Of a DNA stretch of 41,236 nt, positions 25,586-32,371 are shown piece by piece. How positions within the stretch are numbered: position 1 is the first letter of the stretch; each line of letters starts with the position of its first letter. A program made the translations under genes and the position numbers. The notes beneath the pieces are model-generated. The model was not told where the DNA came from, did not search any database, and worked only from the letters and a program-made list of their open reading frames with translations. Origin of the DNA: Bacteroidales bacterium (GTDB taxonomy: Bacteria; Bacteroidota; Bacteroidia; Bacteroidales; WCHB1-69); the NCBI GenBank assembly GCA_024400785.1, contig JAKSME010000006.1:1-41236 (forward strand). The letters are read 5' to 3'.

Positions 25586-26095
25586 ATGAAAAAGAGCATT
25601 TTAAGCGTTATCGCAATTGCAGTTGCATGTGTTTTCGTATTCACTTCATGCGAAAAACCCACCATGACTTCTTATCTTACCACTGAAAAAGGTTGGACTT
25701 TGAGCGAAGCCACTTCTACTCCCGCTTGGACTTTGGACGATGTTAACGGTACCCAAATCACCGACCTTACCCAGGGTTATGTTTATGAATGCGAAGTTGA
25801 TGACATCATCAAATTCAACAACGACGGTTTCGAATACCTCAATCCCGGTGAAAACCTTTGCGACGACCAAGCTAGCCAAGAACAGCCGATCGGCAAATGG
25901 GCTATCAACGAAGAAGACAAAGTTCTTGACATGCAAATTCCTTTCTTCTATGATGATGAAGTTGAAAGCTGCAGCATCCTCGAACTCACCAAAGATCAGT
26001 TGAAAGTTCAATACGCTTGGGAACTCACCGCTGACCAAACCAAGGGCGTTCCTGGTAAATACACCTTCACCCTCACCTATGTTCCTGCTAAATAA
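25586..26095 (+). CDS. Small lipoprotein, possibly lipocalin-like
   Basis: This 169-residue protein has a lipoprotein signal (MKKSILSVIAIAVACVFVFTSC; lipobox FTSC, Cys22). The mature part (GWTLSEATSTPAWTLDD ... YECEVDDIIKFNNDGFEY ... GKWAINEEDKVLDMQIPFF) has the rhythm of Bacteroidota lipocalin-like lipoproteins, but I cannot place it firmly. Codon choice is strongly biased (GCT, GTT, AAC, GAA), as in the ribosomal and tsf genes nearby, which suggests high expression. Fifty-one bases separate it from the next lipoprotein gene, and a terminator after that gene closes the pair. Confidence 0.8.
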   Translation: MKKSILSVIAIAVACVFVFTSCEKPTMTSYLTTEKGWTLSEATSTPAWTLDDVNGTQITDLTQGYVYECEVDDIIKFNNDGFEYLNPGENLCDDQASQEQPIGKWAINEEDKVLDMQIPFFYDDEVESCSILELTKDQLKVQYAWELTADQTKGVPGKYTFTLTYVPAK

Positions 26096-26146
26096 TTTTA
26101 GCTTATAGTTCAAACACAATTTTATAACCATTTAAATTTTACGAAA

Positions 26147-26482
26147 ATGAAGAAATTATTTTTAGTTGTTTTGGCAGCTGGTTTATTCATGGCTTGCGGT
26201 AACAATGACAAAACCAACGATCAAGCTCAAGAAGCTGAAGAACCCGTAGCAGAAGTTGTTGAAGAACCTGTTCAGGATCAAGAACCTGTTGCTGAAGTTG
26301 CTCCCGTAGCTGAAACCAAAGCTGAAGTTAAGAAAGAAGACAAAGCTGGTGTTAGCGTAAGCGCTAATAAAGACGGCAAAGCTTCTGTTGAAAGCGAAAA
26401 CGTTAAAGTTGAAGCTAACAAAGACGGTAACGTTGAACTCAAAATCAACACCAAAGGTACCAAAAGCAAAGGTAACAGATAA
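26147..26482 (+). CDS. Small acidic low-complexity lipoprotein
   Basis: A 111-residue protein with signal and lipobox FMAC (Cys17). After it comes a stretch of repeats rich in Glu, Val, Ala and Pro (EEPVAEVVEEPVQDQEPVAE), then Lys/Glu-rich segments with recurring NKDGKASVESENVKVEANKDG, which form two similar strands. No family recognised. The biased codon use matches the preceding lipoprotein. A strong terminator starts 20 bp after the stop. Confidence 0.8.
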   Translation: MKKLFLVVLAAGLFMACGNNDKTNDQAQEAEEPVAEVVEEPVQDQEPVAEVAPVAETKAEVKKEDKAGVSVSANKDGKASVESENVKVEANKDGNVELKINTKGTKSKGNR

Positions 26483-26502
26483 TTTGTTATGCTTACATTA
26501 AA

Positions 26503-26534
26503 AAAAGCGGAAGAGCAATCTTCCGCTTTTTTTT
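26503..26534 (+). terminator. Rho-independent terminator after the lipoprotein genes
   Basis: Stem AAAAGCGGAAGA / TCTTCCGCTTTT with a GCAA tetraloop at 26515-26518, then a T-run. The nspC promoter begins at 26536, two bases after the T-run. Confidence 0.95.
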
Positions 26535-26535
26535 G

Positions 26536-26543
26536 TATCTTTG
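26536..26543 (+). promoter_or_regulatory. Bacteroidota -7 element TATCTTTG before nspC
   Basis: TATCTTTG directly follows the upstream terminator and sits 20 bp before the ATG at 26564. It rules out the longer open frame that starts at 26489. Confidence 0.75.
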
Positions 26544-26563
26544 CATTCCTTTTAATATATGAA

Positions 26564-27715
26564 ATGATGAATTTTGAACAGTTTCCCTCTCCGTGCTATG
26601 TCATGTTTGAGGAGTCATTGGAAGCCAACCTGCAATTGTTGGATCTGGTACAGCAAAGCGCCGATGTGAAAATCATCTGCGCTTTGAAAGGTTTTGCCTT
26701 CTGGCAGTCGTTTCCCCTTGTCCGGCACTATCTCAGTGGCGCCACCGCCAGCTCGCTCAACGAAGCCCGCCTGATTTCAGAAGAAATGGGCTGCGACGCG
26801 CACACCTATGCCCCCGTATATCTGGAGGATGAGTGGCGCGACCTGATGCTTTACAGCAGTCATATCACCTTTAACTCTTTGTCGCAGTGGGCAAAGTATC
26901 GCCAGTCGGTATCGGATTTTCCGAAAAAAATCAGTTGCGGCTTGCGGGTGAATCCAGAATATTCGGAAATTAAGACCGACTTGTACAATCCGGCACGCCC
27001 CGGCTCCCGACTGGGGATTTTGGCGAGTGCGATGCCTCAGCATCTTCCGGAAGGTATTGAGGGACTGCATTTTCACACACTTTGCGAGAACAACAGTCAC
27101 GCTCTCGAAAACTGTTTGAAAGCCTTTGAAGAGAGGTTCGGTCATTTGATACGCGAAGCCAAGTGGGTGAACATGGGTGGGGGGCATCTGATTACGGAGG
27201 CCAATTACGACATTCCGCATTTGATCAGCGTTTTGCAGGGCTTCCGCAAGCGATATCCCAATTTGGAGGAGGTGATTTTGGAACCCGGCGAAGCCGTGGG
27301 ATGGCGCACAGGTGTATTGGTTTCAACGGTGGAAGACATTGTGGAAAACAAGGGAATACAGATTGCGATGCTGAATGTGTCGTTCGCCTGCCACATGCCC
27401 GACTGTTTGGAAATGCCTTACAAACCGACGGTGTTGGGCGCCGCAGAACCTAACGGAGAAAGTAAGTTTGTGTACCGCCTGGGCGGTTGTTCCTGCCTCG
27501 CCGGCGACTTCATCGGCATGGGCGATTTCGCTTTCCCGGAACCTTTGGAAATCGGCGACAGAATTGTTTTCGACGACATGATTCATTACACGATGGTGAA
27601 AACAACGTTTTTCAACGGGGTGCAACATCCGGCCATCGGAGTGGTAAAACGCGATGGTGAATTTGAACTTCTGAGCAAGCCCGATTATGCTGCTTATAAA
27701 GCAAAGTTGGGGTAG
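26564..27715 (+). CDS. nspC: Carboxynorspermidine/carboxyspermidine decarboxylase
   Basis: A PLP enzyme of the alanine-racemase/ornithine-decarboxylase (DABA) fold that makes norspermidine or spermidine from its carboxy form, the last step of the aspartate-semialdehyde polyamine route used in Bacteroidota. It has 383 residues, normal for NspC. Lys42 in CALKGFAFW is the PLP lysine; EPGEAVGW contributes PLP phosphate contacts, and CHMPDCLEMPYKP and GGCSCLAGD are family signatures. The frame is open further upstream (26489), but the terminator and promoter there show that ATG 26564 (or 26567) is the start. With speB in the same stretch, the window encodes two polyamine steps. Confidence 0.92.
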   Translation: MMNFEQFPSPCYVMFEESLEANLQLLDLVQQSADVKIICALKGFAFWQSFPLVRHYLSGATASSLNEARLISEEMGCDAHTYAPVYLEDEWRDLMLYSSHITFNSLSQWAKYRQSVSDFPKKISCGLRVNPEYSEIKTDLYNPARPGSRLGILASAMPQHLPEGIEGLHFHTLCENNSHALENCLKAFEERFGHLIREAKWVNMGGGHLITEANYDIPHLISVLQGFRKRYPNLEEVILEPGEAVGWRTGVLVSTVEDIVENKGIQIAMLNVSFACHMPDCLEMPYKPTVLGAAEPNGESKFVYRLGGCSCLAGDFIGMGDFAFPEPLEIGDRIVFDDMIHYTMVKTTFFNGVQHPAIGVVKRDGEFELLSKPDYAAYKAKLG

Positions 27716-27792
27716 GGGAGTGGCGATTCCAACTTTTTGAAGCTCAGTTGAAAAATTATTTTTTAAAGTGAAATTTTGAAAGAAAAATTTCG

Positions 27793-27800
27793 TAATTTTG
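27793..27800 (+). promoter_or_regulatory. Bacteroidota -7 element TAATTTTG of the ribosomal operon
   Basis: TAATTTTG lies 90 bp before the rplM ATG. The long leader it implies contains the hairpin at 27848-27873. Confidence 0.75.
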
Positions 27801-27847
27801 CCGCCCGAAAATCCGATTATTATCAACTGATAAACAAATTAGAAACC

Positions 27848-27873
27848 GGAGTGTATGGGTGAAGATGCACTCC
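27848..27873 (+). promoter_or_regulatory. Candidate leader hairpin of the rplM operon
   Basis: GGAGTG (27848-27853) pairs with CACTCC (27868-27873) around a 14-nt loop, in the 5' leader 18 nt before the rplM start. Position is right for an autoregulatory ribosomal-protein leader, as known for L13 in other bacteria; the similarity is positional, not proven. An ATG at 27855, inside the loop, is in frame but probably not the start. Confidence 0.45.
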
Positions 27874-27890
27874 AAAACAAAACATTGAAA

Positions 27891-28346
27891 ATGAACACTT
27901 TAAGCTACAAAACGATTTCGGCCAACGAAAAAATCGTGAAAAAGGAATGGGTAGTTATCGATGCAGAAAATGCAGTCGTAGGTCGCCTTTCCACCGTCGT
28001 GGCTCGCATTTTGCGCGGCAAGACGAAAACTTATTATTCACCTCACTTCGATTGTGGTGACAATGTAATCATCATTAATGCCGAAAAGATCAGATTCACC
28101 GGCAAAAAGATGACCGACAAAGTTTACACCCACCATACCGGCTATCCGGGAGGTCAGCGTCATCAGTCACCCCGTGAACTTCTCAAGAGAAACCCCATCC
28201 GCATTATCGAACATGCTGTAAGAGGTATGCTCCCGAAGACCAAACTCGGAGACGAAATCTATCGCCACTTGCATGTTTATGCAGGTCCGACCCACCCGCA
28301 CGAAGGTCAACAACCCAAAATGATTAACATTAACGATATTAAATAG
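27891..28346 (+). CDS. rplM: 50S ribosomal protein L13
   Basis: A protein of the large ribosomal subunit that binds 23S rRNA early in assembly. The 151 residues include WVVIDAENAVVGRLSTVVARILRGK, GDNVIIINAEKIRFTGKK and the C-terminal YRHLHVYAGPTHPHEGQQP, all typical of L13. The start at 27891 (MNTLSYKT) matches Bacteroidota homologues; the in-frame ATG at 27855 would add 12 residues encoded by the leader hairpin. rpsI follows after five bases. Confidence 0.96.
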   Translation: MNTLSYKTISANEKIVKKEWVVIDAENAVVGRLSTVVARILRGKTKTYYSPHFDCGDNVIIINAEKIRFTGKKMTDKVYTHHTGYPGGQRHQSPRELLKRNPIRIIEHAVRGMLPKTKLGDEIYRHLHVYAGPTHPHEGQQPKMININDIK

Positions 28347-28351
28347 TAAAA

Positions 28352-28738
28352 ATGGAAGTCACAAATACAATCGGAAGAAGAAAAACCGCAGTTGCCAGAA
28401 TTTATATGAAGAAGGGCAGCGGCGAAATCACGATCAACAAGCGCGATTATAAAGAATATTTCCCGCTCGGCACTTTGCAGTATGTGGTTACCCAACCTCT
28501 GCAGATGCTCGACCTCATGGGCCAATATGACATCAAGGTCAACCTCGACGGCGGTGGCATGTCAGGCCAAGCTGAAGCTTTGCGCCTCGCTATTGCCCGC
28601 GCCATCTGCGAACTCTACCCGGATTATCGTCCGACTTTGAAGGCTAAAGGCCTCCTCCGTCGTGACCCGCGTATGGTAGAACGTAAGAAACCCGGTCAGC
28701 CGAAGGCTCGTAAGAGATTCCAGTTCAGCAAACGTTAA
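28352..28738 (+). CDS. rpsI: 30S ribosomal protein S9
   Basis: Small-subunit protein whose C-terminal tail reaches the P-site tRNA. All 128 residues fit: GRRKTAVARIYMKKGSGEITIN at the N-terminus, GGGMSGQAEALRLAIARAI in the middle and the basic tail RDPRMVERKKPGQPKARKRFQFSKR. It starts five bases after rplM, the usual L13-S9 pair. Confidence 0.98.
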   Translation: MEVTNTIGRRKTAVARIYMKKGSGEITINKRDYKEYFPLGTLQYVVTQPLQMLDLMGQYDIKVNLDGGGMSGQAEALRLAIARAICELYPDYRPTLKAKGLLRRDPRMVERKKPGQPKARKRFQFSKR

Positions 28739-28763
28739 TGTTTGGAATCGTTTTAGAAAAATA

Positions 28764-28813
28764 AACAGTTTAGTATCGAAACTGTTGAGACTTCTTACAG
28801 AACTACTCAGCAG
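28764..28813 (+). promoter_or_regulatory. Candidate rpsB leader with two mutually exclusive hairpins
   Basis: Helix A: AACAGTTT (28764-28771) with AAACTGTT (28779-28786). Helix B: CTGTTGAG (28782-28789) with CTCAGCAG (28806-28813). They share 28782-28786, so only one can form at a time. The site lies in the 108-bp gap between rpsI and rpsB, where S2 autoregulation would act. No T-run follows, so translational control is more likely than attenuation. Confidence 0.45.
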
Positions 28814-28846
28814 TTGAATTTAAGAACGTAAACAAATCATAAAAAA

Positions 28847-29752
28847 ATGTCACAAGTTACTTTTGAACAATTATTAGATGCTGGTTGCCACTTTGGTCAC
28901 CTGAAAAGAAAATGGAATCCCCAAATGGCTCCTTATATTTTTATGGAGAAAAACGGCATCCACATCATCGATCTTCACAAAACCTCTGAAAAACTGGAAG
29001 AGGCATGTGCAGCAGCAAAACAGATTGCCAAATCAGGTCGCAAAGTTCTCTTCGTTGCTACTAAAAAGCAGGCGAAAGACACTGTTGCCGAACTTGTAAA
29101 GGCAGTTGGTATGCCGTACGTAACCGAACGTTGGCCTGGCGGTATGCTTACCAATTTCTCCACCATCTGCAAAGCTGTTAAGAAGATGGATACGATTGAC
29201 CAATTGATGGCCGGTCCTCAGTTCGAGAAAATTTCAAAGAGAGAAAAATTGCAAATCCAACGTGAACGCGCCAAATTGGAAAAGAACCTCGGTTCCATCA
29301 CCGATTTGAAACGCCTTCCCGCCGCAGTTTTCATCGTTGATATTTTGAAAGAACACATCGCAGTGGCAGAAGCTCATCGTTTGAACATCCCCACTTTCGC
29401 TATCGTTGACACCAACTCCAACCCGAACCTCGTTGATTTCCCCATTCCGGCAAACGACGATGCTTCAAAGTCTATCTCCGTTATCGTTAAGGCCGTTTGC
29501 GACGCTATCGCAGAAGGCGTGAGCGAAAGAAGTATGGACAAAGACAATGCAGCCGCTGACGAAATGGACGAAAGAGGTACCGAATACGAAGATGGCGCAA
29601 ACTTCGACGAAGAAGAAGGTCGCGAAGGCCGCACCCGCGAAGGCGTTCGCAAAGTGAAAGATGTTGCTGAAGAAGGCGAAGATGGCCAGCGCAAAAAACG
29701 CCCCACCATCAAAAGAGGCCCCGCTAAAGCAGGCAGCTCCAAAAGAAACTAA
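28847..29752 (+). CDS. rpsB: 30S ribosomal protein S2
   Basis: Small-subunit protein S2 with 301 residues. The core (1-~235) shows LLDAGCHFGHLKRKWNPQMAPYIF, RWPGGMLTNFSTI and NIPTFAIVDTNSNPNLVDFPIPANDDA. A C-terminal extension of about 70 residues is acidic first (DEMDERGTEYEDGANFDEEE) and basic at the end (KKRPTIKRGPAKAGSSKRN); such tails occur in Bacteroidota S2 proteins. It precedes tsf by 33 bp, the near-universal rpsB-tsf pair. Confidence 0.97.
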   Translation: MSQVTFEQLLDAGCHFGHLKRKWNPQMAPYIFMEKNGIHIIDLHKTSEKLEEACAAAKQIAKSGRKVLFVATKKQAKDTVAELVKAVGMPYVTERWPGGMLTNFSTICKAVKKMDTIDQLMAGPQFEKISKREKLQIQRERAKLEKNLGSITDLKRLPAAVFIVDILKEHIAVAEAHRLNIPTFAIVDTNSNPNLVDFPIPANDDASKSISVIVKAVCDAIAEGVSERSMDKDNAAADEMDERGTEYEDGANFDEEEGREGRTREGVRKVKDVAEEGEDGQRKKRPTIKRGPAKAGSSKRN

Positions 29753-29785
29753 TTAATTGTCAAACGAATTTATTATTAAATAATT

Positions 29786-30790
29786 ATGGAAGTTAAAATC
29801 ACCGCTGCTCAAGTTAATGAACTGAGAAAAGCTACTGGTGTAGGTATGATGGATTGCAAAAAAGCTTTAGTCGAAGCTGAAGGCGATTTCCAAAAAGCTG
29901 TTGACCTTCTCCGTAAAAAAGGTCAGAAAGTAGCAGCCAAACGCGCTGACCGCACCGCTAACGAAGGCCGCGTAATCGCCAAAGTGAACGCTGATCATAC
30001 CAAAGCTTATATCCTTGTGATGGGTTGTGAAACCGACTTCGTTGCTAAAAATGAAGAGTTCGTTGCTTTGAACGAAAGAATCATTAACGAAGCCATGGCT
30101 AACGATATCAACAACCGTGAAGACCTGTTGAACTATACCTTCGATGGTATGACCGTTAGCGATCACTTGATCCAACTTACCGGTAAAACTGGTGAAAAAT
30201 TGGAAATTCCCGCTTATAACGTTATCGAAGCAGCTCATGTTACCGCTTACAACCACAATGGTAACCGTCTCGGCGTCATCGCCGGTTTCAACATGCCCGG
30301 TTTTGAAGAAACTACCCATGAAGTAGCTCTCCAAATCGCCGCTATGAACCCGATGTCTCTTAGCGCTGACTGCATCTCAGAAGAAGTTAAAGCTCACGAA
30401 TTGGCCGTTATCATCGAAAAGACCAAAGCCGACGAAATCGCTAAGGCCGTTGAAAACGCCATCCGTAAAGCCGGTATCAACCCCGCTCACGTTGATAGCG
30501 ATGAACATATCGAAAGCAACATGAACAAGGGTTGGATCACCCCCGAACAAGCTCAACAAGCTCGCGAAATCAAAGTTAGCGCCGCCGCTGAAGCAGCTGC
30601 CAACCTTGACAAACAGGCTAAGAAAATCGAAATGATTTCTCAGGGCCGTTTGCAGAAGTATTACAAAGAAAATACTCTGTTGGCTCAAGATTATTACGGA
30701 GACAGCAAAATGAATGTTGCTGACTTCATGAAACAAGCTGACGCCAACCTCACTTGCACCGCTTACTTCCGTTTCCAATTGGGCGCATAA
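29786..30790 (+). CDS. tsf: Elongation factor Ts
   Basis: It exchanges GDP for GTP on EF-Tu. The 334 residues begin with the UBA-like domain and signature LRKATGVGMMDCKKALVEAEGDFQKAVDLLRKKG, followed by the TDFVAKNEEF motif that contacts EF-Tu. The length suits the longer Bacteroidota form. Codon use is strongly biased (GCT, GTT, AAA), a sign of high expression. A terminator at 30818-30848 ends the four-gene operon. Confidence 0.98.
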   Translation: MEVKITAAQVNELRKATGVGMMDCKKALVEAEGDFQKAVDLLRKKGQKVAAKRADRTANEGRVIAKVNADHTKAYILVMGCETDFVAKNEEFVALNERIINEAMANDINNREDLLNYTFDGMTVSDHLIQLTGKTGEKLEIPAYNVIEAAHVTAYNHNGNRLGVIAGFNMPGFEETTHEVALQIAAMNPMSLSADCISEEVKAHELAVIIEKTKADEIAKAVENAIRKAGINPAHVDSDEHIESNMNKGWITPEQAQQAREIKVSAAAEAAANLDKQAKKIEMISQGRLQKYYKENTLLAQDYYGDSKMNVADFMKQADANLTCTAYFRFQLGA

Positions 30791-30817
30791 TTTGAGATTT
30801 CAGTTTATTCCCATAAA

Positions 30818-30848
30818 AATCGTCACAGCAATGTGGCGATTCTTTTTG
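30818..30848 (+). terminator. Rho-independent terminator after tsf
   Basis: Stem AATCGTCACA / TGTGGCGATT (one G-T pair) with a GCAA loop at 30828-30831, then CTTTTT. The next promoter begins at 30849. Confidence 0.93.
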
Positions 30849-30856
30849 TATGTTTG
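30849..30856 (+). promoter_or_regulatory. Bacteroidota -7 element TATGTTTG before the aminotransferase
   Basis: TATGTTTG lies 78 bp before the ATG at 30935 and directly after the tsf terminator. Confidence 0.65.
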
Positions 30857-30934
30857 CACGTTTGTTTCAGTACGCTGTTGCAACACTTAAAGGTTTGATA
30901 TTCAAATTAATAATCTTTATAAAACTATAAAATT

Positions 30935-32134
30935 ATGCCGAAAATTTCAACCAAAGGACAGAACATGCCCTCATCTCCCATCAGAAAGCTTGTGCCTTTT
31001 TCTGATGAAGCAAAGAAAAGAGGTGTTCACGTTTATCACCTCAACATCGGCCAGCCCGACATCGAAACGCCCGAATGCGCCCGCAAAGCTGTGAAGGATT
31101 TCGACCAGAAGGTCATCGCCTACAGCCACTCCGCAGGTAATCTTTCCTGCCGCGAAAAACTCGTCCAGTACTACAAGAGTGTCAATATCGACATCACCGC
31201 CGACGAAATCATTATGACCACCGGCGGTTCTGAAGGCATCCTCTTCGCTTTCAACAGCTGCTTGGACTATGGCGACGAAGTAATCATTCCCGAACCGTTC
31301 TACGCAAATTACAACGGTTTCGCTATGACCTGCGGCGTTACCGTGAAACCCATCATGTCAACCATCGACAACGGTTTCGCTCTCCCCTCCATCGAGGAAT
31401 TTGAAAAAATCATCACCCCGAAGACCAAGGCCATCATGATTTGCAACCCCAACAACCCGACCGGTTACCTCTATTCCAAAGAGGAAATCCTCAAGTTGGC
31501 GGAAATTGTGAAAAAACACGACCTTTTCCTCTTCGCAGACGAAGTTTACCGTGAATTCTGCTACGACGGAATCAAGCACTTTTCCGTTATGGAAGTTCCG
31601 GAAATCGCCCAGAATGTGGTACTGCTTGACTCTGTATCAAAACGTTACAGCGCATGCGGTGTTCGTATTGGTGCATTCATCACCCACAACAAAGAAGTTT
31701 ACGCTACCGCAATGAAGTTTGCTCAGGCACGTTTGAGTCCGCCAACCTACGGTCAGGTTCTCACCGAAGCCGCTGTTGACACGCCGCAAGAATATTTCGA
31801 CGCCGTCATCACCGACTACGTTGCCCGCCGCAACACCGTTGTTGACGCCATCAACGCGATGCCCGGCTGTATGTGTCCGAAACCGAAAGGCGCTTTCTAC
31901 GCCGTTGCCAAGCTGCCCATCGACGACTCCGACAAGTTCTGCCGCTGGTTGCTCGAAGACTTCAACCTCAATGGCGAAACCGTGATGGTGGCTCCCGCTA
32001 CCGGTTTCTATTCTACCAAGGGAAAAGGCACCAACGAAGTGCGTATCAGCTACTGTTTGAAGGTTGCTGACCTCGAAAAGGCCATGAAGTGCCTCGATGC
32101 CGCTTTGAAGGCATATCCTGGCAGAACCATCTAA
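30935..32134 (+). CDS. Class I PLP-dependent aminotransferase (aspartate aminotransferase-like)
   Basis: A cytoplasmic fold-type I aminotransferase of 399 residues. Visible sites: GQPDIETP near the N-terminus, Asn171/Asn174/Pro175 in CNPNNPTGY, Asp202 and Tyr205 in ADEVYREF, PLP lysine Lys236 in DSVSKRYSACGVRIG, and the carboxylate-binding Arg in NEVRISYC. The overall pattern fits the AspC-like (Ib) group, which usually makes aspartate from oxaloacetate; other substrates cannot be excluded. It has its own promoter and a terminator-like hairpin after the stop, so it is probably monocistronic. Confidence 0.88.
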   Translation: MPKISTKGQNMPSSPIRKLVPFSDEAKKRGVHVYHLNIGQPDIETPECARKAVKDFDQKVIAYSHSAGNLSCREKLVQYYKSVNIDITADEIIMTTGGSEGILFAFNSCLDYGDEVIIPEPFYANYNGFAMTCGVTVKPIMSTIDNGFALPSIEEFEKIITPKTKAIMICNPNNPTGYLYSKEEILKLAEIVKKHDLFLFADEVYREFCYDGIKHFSVMEVPEIAQNVVLLDSVSKRYSACGVRIGAFITHNKEVYATAMKFAQARLSPPTYGQVLTEAAVDTPQEYFDAVITDYVARRNTVVDAINAMPGCMCPKPKGAFYAVAKLPIDDSDKFCRWLLEDFNLNGETVMVAPATGFYSTKGKGTNEVRISYCLKVADLEKAMKCLDAALKAYPGRTI

Positions 32135-32156
32135 TTTCCAGTAAATTGAAAAATAT

Positions 32157-32184
32157 AGGGCATCTGCAAAGGTGCCCTTTTTTT
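32157..32184 (+). terminator. Probable terminator after the aminotransferase gene
   Basis: AGGGCA (32157-32162) pairs with TGCCCT (32173-32178) around a 10-nt loop, followed by a T-run. Confidence 0.75.
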
Positions 32185-32371
32185 GTGGAATATCCCCTTA
32201 TCGTCTTGCTGATTTATAGCTTGACAATCTTTTGGACTTTTGGGGAATGGGTGAAACGTGAAAAACAATCTTTTCAACCCGTTTTTGCTTTGCTCCTTTC
32301 TCTTCCCACAAAGAAGGGCTCCGCACGAAACCGCACGAAGCCCCCAATTGCAAATTGTTAATTACAAATTG

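Noticed and set aside
27855..27890. Longer rplM start at 27855
   Set aside because: The extra residues come from a leader hairpin and do not occur in L13 proteins; ATG 27891 gives the normal N-terminus.
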